Of a DNA stretch of 64,000 nt, positions 56,597 through 64,000 are shown in pieces. Source of the DNA: an uncultured Winogradskyella sp. (GTDB lineage Bacteria > Bacteroidota > Bacteroidia > Flavobacteriales > Flavobacteriaceae); NCBI RefSeq assembly GCF_947498005.1, contig NZ_CANMIW010000009.1, positions 90,195 to 154,194 on the forward strand. Direction: 5' to 3'. The notes under the pieces were generated by a model, which had not been told where the DNA came from, made no database searches, and saw only the letters and a program-made list of their open reading frames with translations. How positions within the stretch are numbered: position 1 is the stretch's first letter; every line of letters begins with the position of its first letter. The position numbers and the translations under genes are program-made.

Positions 56597-56827
56597 TTAA
56601 GCAACATCTTTTTGATTTAAATGATATTGTAATGCACCAGATGGACATTTTTTGATTTGATTAATAATGTCATCCGTTTGAGCTCCTTCTAAATTAATCC
56701 AAGGAATAACTGAACTTCTAAATACAGTTGAAAGCTGTTTTGCACATAATTCAGCATTAGAGCAACAGCGTGGTTTGTAGGTAACAGTAATTTCTGCGTT
56801 ACTGAAAACGTTTTCGTTTATTTCCAT
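56597..56827 (-). CDS. YjdI-like (4Fe-4S) mono-cluster protein
   Basis: The 76-residue protein has the Fer4_19/YjdI pattern: YKPRCCSNAELC near residues 18-29, then VIPWINLEGA and KKCPSGAL. The cysteines would bind one 4Fe-4S cluster. A 12-bp palindrome GAAAACGTTTTC, nearly identical to the operator upstream of the amylase gene, lies within codons 4-8. The physiological partner is unknown. Confidence 0.88.
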   Translation of the reverse strand: MEINENVFSNAEITVTYKPRCCSNAELCAKQLSTVFRSSVIPWINLEGAQTDDIINQIKKCPSGALQYHLNQKDVA

Positions 56828-56955
56828 AATAAGTAGATTAGTTGGGTTTAATCTTAATTTTTAAACAATCAAAAGATAATTTAACGTGGGTAATATACTG
56901 ATTAAATGCACATTATAACGATGAACGGTATTATTTTCGATGAAATGCATGATTT

Positions 56956-58545
56956 TTATTCAAATTCTGAAGTCATATGAAATGTTATACTTGGGTACTT
57001 TTGCTGTGACATTTGTAATGAAAACATAGAATCTGCTAAGAAAACCAACTGATTCTGTTTGTCTCTAGCTAAATAGCGTTGCTTAACTCTAATGAACTCT
57101 TTGTATTCCTCGCTCTTTTCATTTTCAGTTTTAATCCAACAGGCCTTGTGTACATTTAAATTTTCGTAAGTACACTTGGCACCATATTCGTGCTCGAGCC
57201 TATATTGTATCACCTCATATTGTAATGCTCCAACAGTTCCTATTACTTTTCTACCGTTAAAATCTAGTGTAAATAATTGGGCTACACCTTCGTCCATTAA
57301 TTGGTCTATGCCTTTATATAACTGCTTGGCTTTCATTGGGTCAGCATTATTAATATACCTAAAATGTTCTGGTGAAAAACTAGGAACTCCTTTGTAGTTT
57401 AAGACTTCACCTTCAGTAAGTGTGTCTCCAATCTTAAAGCTACCAGTGTCTTGTAAACCGACAATATCTCCTGGATATGATATATCTACGATTTCCTTTT
57501 TTTCAGCAAAAAATGCATTAGGGCTAGAAAACTTTAATTTTTTATTATGTCTTACATGTAAATAAGGTGTATTTCTTTTAAATTCTCCAGAAACTATTTT
57601 TATAAACGCGAGTCTATTTCTGTGATTAGGATCCATATTGGCATGGATTTTAAATACAAAACCACTAAATTGCTTCTCGTCTGGATCAACCAAACGCTCT
57701 TCACTTTGTTTAGGTCTTGGTTTTGGAGCGATTTCAATAAAACAATCGAGTAGTTCACGTACTCCAAAATTGTTTAAGGCAGAGCCAAAAAAGACAGGCT
57801 GTTGGTTACCAACAAGGTATTCATCTTTATTAAATTCAGGATATATGCCAGAGACGAGTTCAATCTCATCTCGTAAAGTATTTGCTGCTGTTTCTCCGAC
57901 AAGTTTGTCTAGTTCTGTAGATGATAAATCTGAAATTTCAATAGTTTCTTCTATATCTTTTCTACTGTTACCTGAGAAAAGATTGATATTTTTCTCCCAT
58001 ATATTATAGATTCCTTTAAAGTCATATCCCATTCCAATAGGAAAACTTAGTGGTACAACTTTTAAGCCTAATTTTTGTTCAATTTCATCTAAAAGGTCAA
58101 AAGCATCTTTACCTTCTCTATCCATTTTATTGATAAATACGATAATCGGTATATTTCGCATTCTACAAACTTCAACTAACTTTTCTGTTTGTTCCTCTAC
58201 ACCTTTTGCTACATCAATTACCACAATCACACTATCTACAGCGGTTAGAGTTCTAAAAGTATCTTCAGCAAAATCCTTGTGACCTGGTGTATCTAAAATG
58301 TTTATTTTAATACCGTTATATTCAAAAGCCAAGACAGAGGTTGCAACAGATATACCACGCTGACGTTCAATTTCCATGAAATCACTGGTAGCTCCTTTTT
58401 TTATTTTATTACTTTTTACTGCTCCAGCTTCTTGTATAGCGCCACCAAATAGTAATAATTTTTCTGTAAGGGTTGTCTTTCCGGCATCAGGATGCGATAT
58501 GATTCCAAACGTACGTCGTCTGTTTATTTCTTTTATAAAACTCAT
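56956..58545 (-). CDS. prfC: Peptide chain release factor 3
   Basis: The 529-residue GTPase is RF3, which recycles RF1/RF2 from the ribosome. G1 is SHPDAGKTT, the effector region holds SDFMEIERQRGISV, G3 is DTPGHKDF and G4 is NKMDRE. The C-terminal FSPEHFRYINNADPMKAKQL and GTVGALQYEVIQYRLEHEYG segments are specific to RF3. The length is exactly the family size. It reads divergently from the giant surface gene. Confidence 0.97.
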   Translation of the reverse strand: MSFIKEINRRRTFGIISHPDAGKTTLTEKLLLFGGAIQEAGAVKSNKIKKGATSDFMEIERQRGISVATSVLAFEYNGIKINILDTPGHKDFAEDTFRTLTAVDSVIVVIDVAKGVEEQTEKLVEVCRMRNIPIIVFINKMDREGKDAFDLLDEIEQKLGLKVVPLSFPIGMGYDFKGIYNIWEKNINLFSGNSRKDIEETIEISDLSSTELDKLVGETAANTLRDEIELVSGIYPEFNKDEYLVGNQQPVFFGSALNNFGVRELLDCFIEIAPKPRPKQSEERLVDPDEKQFSGFVFKIHANMDPNHRNRLAFIKIVSGEFKRNTPYLHVRHNKKLKFSSPNAFFAEKKEIVDISYPGDIVGLQDTGSFKIGDTLTEGEVLNYKGVPSFSPEHFRYINNADPMKAKQLYKGIDQLMDEGVAQLFTLDFNGRKVIGTVGALQYEVIQYRLEHEYGAKCTYENLNVHKACWIKTENEKSEEYKEFIRVKQRYLARDKQNQLVFLADSMFSLQMSQQKYPSITFHMTSEFE

Positions 58546-58567
58546 AAGATTTTCTTCAATAGATTTG

Positions 58568-58575
58568 CAAATATA
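58568..58575 (-). promoter_or_regulatory. Bacteroidota -7 element upstream of prfC
   Basis: On the minus strand TATATTTG matches TAnnTTTG, about 22 bases before the prfC ATG. A TTG at the -33 distance is not seen. Confidence 0.5.
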
Positions 58576-58822
58576 ATAGTATTAAGGTATTTATCTGAAG
58601 AAAGAAAAACCAAATGAATTCTTAATTCGTATATATGTAAAAACTGTCATTTTTTTTGTAGTTTTACTTATGTTAATTGGGGATTAATTTTTTGAAGTTG
58701 ATTAATAGCTAGAATCTCTTCGCTTTTAATACTTAAAATTTTTTAGGATGTCCTAATCTGTCCGTATAAATAATTCTATGATTTAATAATATTTAGAAAT
58801 ATGGATTTATCTTACAATATAT

Positions 58823-58853
58823 TTTGTTTATCACACCTTGTCGAATATATTTG
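58823..58853 (+). promoter_or_regulatory. Promoter of the giant surface protein gene
   Basis: A -33 TTG within TTTG (58823-58826) and a -7 TATATTTG (58846-58853) are separated by exactly 19 bases, the Bacteroidota consensus. The leader would be about 60 nt. The rest of the 374-base divergent gap (58546-58919) is AT-rich, with no other gene recognised. Confidence 0.8.
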
Positions 58854-58919
58854 TCTTTTTAGCGATAGCTATGTTCGATTTATCAATAAAACTGAATTAT
58901 ACATCAACCATCTAACTAT

Positions 58920-61900
58920 ATGAAAATCTCTACTCGATTCTCGTTTACAAAATTTATTGGGCTCAAATTAAAATTGTCTTTAATATTAAGTAATATTTAC
59001 TACTCTAAGTTTATCATTATTTTCTTATGCGCCTTCATAGGTTCTTTTAAGATTAGTGCTCAGCAGGAGGTTACAACTATTTATGGTGATCAAAGCGGAT
59101 TTTTTACATCATCCATTATAACCAATACAACCGCAACAGATTCCAATAACTTAATTGGATTTGAAGCAGATGGTCAAACCTATTCAACGGGTGTTGATGA
59201 TTCAATTTTAACTGCAAATGGAGTGTCTTTTACAGCATTAAATTTCCATGCTTTTCCGGCTCCTGGATCTATTAACTATTCAACCCAAGAGTTATTAGGA
59301 GTTGCCTATAATTGGGGAGGTACTCTTCAGACAAATGCTCCAACGGATTATATTAATAATTTTTCGCCAATTATACCCGCAAATTTTATTCGAGATGGTG
59401 CTAACGGATTAGAATTAGGTACAAATTTTTTCAATATTAATAGTCAAGATATTTCATACGATTATTTAACTGTACCATCTGCTGCGGCAATAACAGATAA
59501 TATTCCTGATATAATTGTTAATCAAACGGGTGCTCCAGGAGGAAGTGATACGTTTAGTTTTGTAGATAGTTCTGGCACTGTTGTGGGTAACATCGTAGTC
59601 GTCGATTTTACTTCTACATCTGTGGTCTCTGGCATGGATTGGACTATTTATAGAGTCAATACAGTCACAGGAGTAGTTGATAATACATTTGGTATAAATA
59701 CATATAGAGACTTGAGAGTTTTATCTTTTAAGTTAAGTGATTTTGGGATAACTCTAGCTAACGCAAGCCAAATAACAGGTTTCGTTCATAATTTATCGGG
59801 AAATACTGATATTGCATTTACTGCCTACAATACAGATAGCATTATATTTAATTCAATTGATTTGAGCGTTGAATCTCAAATATTTTCTCCGGAGAGTTAT
59901 TGTACAACAAATACTGTAGAGTTAATTAATGTTATATCAAATAATAGTAATAATGGGACTGCTGCTAGTTTTGAAGTAGATGCACCAATACCGCCTGGGC
60001 TCAACTATGTTTCAAGTACTGCAGTTTTTTCTGCTGGTTCTAATGCATCTGCGAGTTATGATATAAATTCTGACAATTGGCTAATCTTTGGCCTAGAGGA
60101 TGGTGAGAACGTAGTTTTAACTGTTGAAACGTCTTTTGCATCCCTCCCTTTTCCATTAACATATAATTCGGAAATTATTGAATTAAATCAGACAGACACT
60201 GATCTAAATAATAATACTGATACTGTAACAATTTCTTATAATGACTCGGATAATGATGGTTATTTTGATGTTTGTGACAAAGATGATGACAATGATGGTA
60301 TTTTAGATGTAGTAGAATGTCAAAATTATGCTCCAATGCAATTTGTAGGATTGTCGAGTACAGTGCAAAGCTATACTGTTTTAAATACAACTTTAATGCA
60401 AAGTACTACTGGTTTTGTTGATGTTGCGGATACAGACAATAATGGTAACGTGGCACTGCGAGATAACGGTAATACAATGAGCCTTAATGCGTCTAATCCT
60501 TCTACTTTCCTTATTTCTCCTGCAACAAATACAGGTGTTAATTTTGACGGAATTGATCAATGGACTTTGTCGGCTACAGGTTCTACATTTGTAGTAAATG
60601 ATCCATTGAACGGCTTAAACATTATGTCTAACGCAGTAGGCTCAATTACATTTGGTCCTGCAACTAGTAACCCTCAGGGTTGGACTATCGAGGTTTACGA
60701 TATCAACGATCTTACTATTATTATGGATTTTGGCAACGCACGTTCTGATTTGAACGTAGCCGTTATTGTACCATGTGTGGATAGGGATGGTGATGGTGTA
60801 AGTGATGATTTAGATTTAGATTCTGATAATGATGGAATTTATGATATTGATGAAGTAGGAGGAACAGACATTGATAACGACGGAATTGCTGATGGCACAG
60901 TAAGTACTGAAGGTATTCCGTCTTCAGCGAGTACTGGGATTGTTCCAATTGACACTTTAAGCGATGGAAGTTTCGATTTTCAAAATACAGATAGTGATGG
61001 AGATGGTTGTTCAGATGCAAACGAAGCTTATAGTGATAACAATGCAGACGGTAGCGATGGCGGACAGTTTGGAGTAAGTGATCCTGCAACAGTTGATCTT
61101 AATACTGGTTTGGTAACAGAAACCGGAGTTGATTATTCTTTAGGGACCAATGCAGCTGTGACTGATGAAACAGATTTTTCTGGTTGTAGTGCTTGTATTG
61201 ACGTTATTCCAAGTGATAATCCTACTGCTGCAATAGTCGCAGGAGATGTAACTTTTGATATTGATAGTGGCTTAAATGCAGGATTTCCAGCAGAATTAAA
61301 TTCAATAACAATAGCTGGTCAACCTAATCCATTTTCAGCTATATATGCACCAAATAACTTAAATTATCAATATGCTAATCCAGCGGCTGGTAGCCAGTTT
61401 ATTAGAGATCAGTTAACAACAACGGCCACAATTGCAGATGGACCAGAAATTTATAACGAAGCGTTATTAGCAGCTAATGCAGAGAACGACTTAAGGCATT
61501 ATGTATCCATGGATAACACCATTGATCCTACTGATTTTAATGAGTATATTTACAATTCGCCAATTGCCGCTGCTTCAAACAGATATGTAGTAATTACTGA
61601 GCGAAATGGAAATAACGAATTAAGTTTACAAGCATTAGATGATAATTTGAATCCAATTGGAAATATTATTATAGCTGATGCTACTAACTATATTGATACA
61701 GGTGTTGGTACCGATTTTAATCAAAATGTTTTTGTTACTATTTATCCTTTAACGGCGTTTTTGCCTTCAGGTACAGATATCCAAGGAATTAGAGTGACTC
61801 AAACTGGGGCATCAGGTGGTGATGGTGGTGACGGTAAAGCTTTTATAATTTATGATCCAAGTTTCTTGGTACTTCCACCAACTATTGATATAACAACTTC

Positions 61901-64000
61901 TAGTATACAACCAGATTGTACGACTTTACAAGGTTCAATATCTGTTGATGCTACAGATAATGGTGGTGGAGCTATAGAATATAGTGTTAATGGATTAACA
62001 GGTCCTTTTCAATCAAACCCTAATTTTACAGGTTTAGTTCCGGGTTCTTATACTGTTGCCGTTAGGTATGTTAATTCTCCTAGTTGTACAGAAGAAGCTT
62101 TGAATCCAATAGTTTTAAATGTACCAGACATATGTGATATTGAGTCTAATAACGAATCAACATGTAATGATAATGGTACACCATTAGATACTACAGATGA
62201 CACATTTACAGCTGATATTACTGTATATTTTAATAACCCACCAGCAACCGGAAATCTTGTATTATCTGGAGATGGTTCAGATTCAGTCCCAGTTTCTAGT
62301 TTAAGTGCACCTTCATATACCTTTGTAGGGGTTATGTTGCCAGCGAACGGTAATGATATTTCGTTAACGGCAACTTATTCTGCCGATCCAGCAAGAACAT
62401 TAACTGTCAATGATGTAGTTGTAGCGCCATATGAGTGTAGCGATGATGCTTGTCCTGATACGATTCCTGGAGGTAACCCAACGGCTGCATTATTGGCGAG
62501 TGAAGTTAGCTTTAATATAACAAGTGGACCAAATGCAGGATTTCCGGCAGTCTTGAATTCTATCACCGTTTCTGGTCAAGCAAACCCATTCACCCAAATA
62601 TATGCGCCTAATAATGTAAATTATCAGTATGCTAATCCAGGAGGAACTAGTCAGTATATTAGAGATCAATTATCAACAACAGCTACAATTGATGATGGTG
62701 TCGAAATTTATAACTCAGCATTATTAGCTGCAAACTTTGAAAACGATTTAAGACATTATGGATCAATGGATGACACTATAGATCCTACAGATTTTAATGA
62801 ATTTATATATAACACTTCAATTGCAGCAGCCTCTAATCGTTATGTGGTAATTTCTGAGCGTGACGGAAATAATGTATTAAGTATTCAGGCTTTAGATAAT
62901 TCATTAAACCCAATAGGAAATGTCATAATTGCTGATCCTTCAAATTATATAAGTACAGGTATAGGCACTGATTTTAATCAGACTATCTATTTAGCTATTT
63001 ACCCATTAACAGCTTTAGTGCCTTCAGGTACTGATGTACAGGGAATTAGGGTTACACAAACTGGTGCAGCAGATGTTGGACCTAACTTTGAAGATGGTGG
63101 TGATGGAAAAGCATTCATTATGTATGATAATGCATTTTTAACGCCTCCACCAACTATCAGTCCTGCGACATCAGCTGTTCAACCAACATGTTTAACAAGC
63201 ACTGGGGCAATTAGTGTAGTTGCTGTAGATAATGGTGGTGGAGCAATAGAATATAGTGTTAATGGATTAGCTGGTCCTTTTCAAACTGACCCTAATTTTA
63301 CAGGTTTAACAGCAGGTTCTTATTCTGTCGCTGTAAGATATGTAGGTAATACGGACTGTGCTGAAGTTGCTTTGGAGCCTATTGTTTTATCTGATGCTAA
63401 TTGTAGTATTAGTCTAATTAAGAGCGTAACAGGAGTTACGTCTTTAGGTAATGCAGGTATTATTGATGATGAAATAACTTATGAATTTACTGTTACAAAT
63501 ACAAGTGATGAAGTTTTATCAGACATAGTTATAACAGACCCTTTAATAGGAACTATAACTTGTTCTTCTACAAGTTTAGCCGTTGGAGCAAGTACTACTT
63601 GTAGTGGTACTTATGTAATTACACAGACTGATATAGATGCTGGTGGTGTAGAAAATTCAGCAACTGTAAGAGCGGAAGTACCAGGAGGAAATACATCAGA
63701 TCCAAATGATGATATTATTGATGTGTCAGATACAGGAACTACAGGTGATGGTACTATTGTAACTGATCCAGAAACTGTAGAGACAGACGATATAGATAGT
63801 GTTAATGGAAATAATAATGATGGTGATACAACAAATGACGTTACGCCATTCGAAATTACACAAACTCCTGAACTTACAGTTACAAAGTCAACAAACGGAA
63901 CTGTTACTCAGGCTGGTTTACCAGGTTTAATAGATGACACTATAGATTACACGATTACGGTAAGCAATACAGGAAACGTAACCTTAACAGACATTGATTT
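58920..64000 (+). CDS. Giant secreted adhesin-like protein, partial at 3' end
   Basis: The frame stays open from ATG at 58920 to the window end (1693 codons). A long signal region is cut near ISA-QQ (residue 47). The N-terminal domain is followed by a DUF11-like segment (about 320-435). Two acidic thrombospondin-type-3-like runs (NDGYFDVCDKDDDNDG near 444; RDGDGVSDDLDLDSDNDG near 620) flank a beta-rich domain. Two related modules start at about residues 761 and 1180 (shared NLNYQYANP/NVNYQYANP, RDQL, ENDLRHY, NGGGAIEYSVNGL). DUF11 domains begin near 1494 and 1647. A C-terminal T9SS domain is expected beyond the window. It is likely a surface adhesin or gliding-related protein. Confidence 0.88.
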   Translation, partial: MKISTRFSFTKFIGLKLKLSLILSNIYYSKFIIIFLCAFIGSFKISAQQEVTTIYGDQSGFFTSSIITNTTATDSNNLIGFEADGQTYSTGVDDSILTANGVSFTALNFHAFPAPGSINYSTQELLGVAYNWGGTLQTNAPTDYINNFSPIIPANFIRDGANGLELGTNFFNINSQDISYDYLTVPSAAAITDNIPDIIVNQTGAPGGSDTFSFVDSSGTVVGNIVVVDFTSTSVVSGMDWTIYRVNTVTGVVDNTFGINTYRDLRVLSFKLSDFGITLANASQITGFVHNLSGNTDIAFTAYNTDSIIFNSIDLSVESQIFSPESYCTTNTVELINVISNNSNNGTAASFEVDAPIPPGLNYVSSTAVFSAGSNASASYDINSDNWLIFGLEDGENVVLTVETSFASLPFPLTYNSEIIELNQTDTDLNNNTDTVTISYNDSDNDGYFDVCDKDDDNDGILDVVECQNYAPMQFVGLSSTVQSYTVLNTTLMQSTTGFVDVADTDNNGNVALRDNGNTMSLNASNPSTFLISPATNTGVNFDGIDQWTLSATGSTFVVNDPLNGLNIMSNAVGSITFGPATSNPQGWTIEVYDINDLTIIMDFGNARSDLNVAVIVPCVDRDGDGVSDDLDLDSDNDGIYDIDEVGGTDIDNDGIADGTVSTEGIPSSASTGIVPIDTLSDGSFDFQNTDSDGDGCSDANEAYSDNNADGSDGGQFGVSDPATVDLNTGLVTETGVDYSLGTNAAVTDETDFSGCSACIDVIPSDNPTAAIVAGDVTFDIDSGLNAGFPAELNSITIAGQPNPFSAIYAPNNLNYQYANPAAGSQFIRDQLTTTATIADGPEIYNEALLAANAENDLRHYVSMDNTIDPTDFNEYIYNSPIAAASNRYVVITERNGNNELSLQALDDNLNPIGNIIIADATNYIDTGVGTDFNQNVFVTIYPLTAFLPSGTDIQGIRVTQTGASGGDGGDGKAFIIYDPSFLVLPPTIDITTSSIQPDCTTLQGSISVDATDNGGGAIEYSVNGLTGPFQSNPNFTGLVPGSYTVAVRYVNSPSCTEEALNPIVLNVPDICDIESNNESTCNDNGTPLDTTDDTFTADITVYFNNPPATGNLVLSGDGSDSVPVSSLSAPSYTFVGVMLPANGNDISLTATYSADPARTLTVNDVVVAPYECSDDACPDTIPGGNPTAALLASEVSFNITSGPNAGFPAVLNSITVSGQANPFTQIYAPNNVNYQYANPGGTSQYIRDQLSTTATIDDGVEIYNSALLAANFENDLRHYGSMDDTIDPTDFNEFIYNTSIAAASNRYVVISERDGNNVLSIQALDNSLNPIGNVIIADPSNYISTGIGTDFNQTIYLAIYPLTALVPSGTDVQGIRVTQTGAADVGPNFEDGGDGKAFIMYDNAFLTPPPTISPATSAVQPTCLTSTGAISVVAVDNGGGAIEYSVNGLAGPFQTDPNFTGLTAGSYSVAVRYVGNTDCAEVALEPIVLSDANCSISLIKSVTGVTSLGNAGIIDDEITYEFTVTNTSDEVLSDIVITDPLIGTITCSSTSLAVGASTTCSGTYVITQTDIDAGGVENSATVRAEVPGGNTSDPNDDIIDVSDTGTTGDGTIVTDPETVETDDIDSVNGNNNDGDTTNDVTPFEITQTPELTVTKSTNGTVTQAGLPGLIDDTIDYTITVSNTGNVTLTDID

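Noticed and set aside
60175..62566. Minus-strand frames opposite the giant surface gene, rich in His, Tyr and Leu
   Set aside because: They mirror Asp/Asn-rich codons of the sense strand. They have low complexity and no start signals, and the sense frame is continuous.

Overview
The window looks like chromosome from a member of the Flavobacteriaceae (Bacteroidota), probably a marine one. The DNA is AT-rich. Several promoters match the Bacteroidota form, with a TAnnTTTG -7 element. Many genes start with TTG or GTG, Shine-Dalgarno sites are weak or absent, and there are type IX secretion (T9SS) type proteins and SPII lipoproteins. The order tRNA-Thr, tRNA-Tyr, tRNA-Gly, tRNA-Thr, tuf, tRNA-Trp, secE, nusG, rplKAJL, rpoBC is the classical translation/transcription core. 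No insertion sequence, prophage, CRISPR array or rRNA gene is visible.

Layout. 1-2540: a tandem octamer repeat, a small membrane protein and typA/bipA, closed by a strong terminator. 2628-16466: a surface-polysaccharide locus. It holds a FemAB/GNAT-like enzyme, an MBOAT O-acyltransferase with an SGNH partner, a DegT-type sugar aminotransferase, two tandem paralogous Wzx-like flippases, three glycosyltransferases, an FdtA-like ketoisomerase, a KpsS/LipB-like capsule protein, a 2-oxoglutarate/Fe(II) oxygenase and a TylF-like methyltransferase. The aminotransferase plus ketoisomerase predict a dTDP-3-amino-3,6-dideoxyhexose in the glycan. 16470-28404: ftsE, a 1006-residue TPR protein followed by a plug-less outer-membrane barrel, a YtcJ-type amidohydrolase lipoprotein, a methyltransferase, a YkgJ-type cysteine-cluster protein, a secreted unknown, a fatty acid hydroxylase, a glycerophosphodiesterase lipoprotein and an unlisted 55-residue membrane peptide. 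28390-41158: a NamZ-like muramidase lipoprotein, a LolC/E-like permease, a cystathionine beta-synthase-like enzyme, a T9SS cargo protein, a DUF2851 gene interrupted by a one-base homopolymer shift, PspC, a K+ channel with RCK domain, an AGCS symporter, a helix-hairpin-helix protein, an acyl-CoA dehydrogenase and a GH13 alpha-amylase lipoprotein under a LacI-type palindrome. 41270-56364: a Xer recombinase, HPF, five tRNAs and the tuf-to-rpoC block, then DUF3467. 56597-64000: a YjdI-type Fe-S protein, prfC, and the first 1693 codons of a giant secreted adhesin that runs off the window.

The most notable points are: the alpha-amylase, which resembles archaeal (Thermococcales-type) GH13_7 enzymes and carries a perfect 16-bp operator palindrome; the A9 frame interruption in DUF2851; an intrinsic terminator embedded in the first codons of the helix-hairpin-helix gene; a promoter that sits directly on a terminator hairpin ahead of the tRNA cluster; long hairpins between rplL/rpoB and rpoB/rpoC; and the duplicated modules of the terminal adhesin. 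No single clearly undescribed system was found. The glycan locus with its embedded oxygenase is the best candidate for unexplored chemistry.
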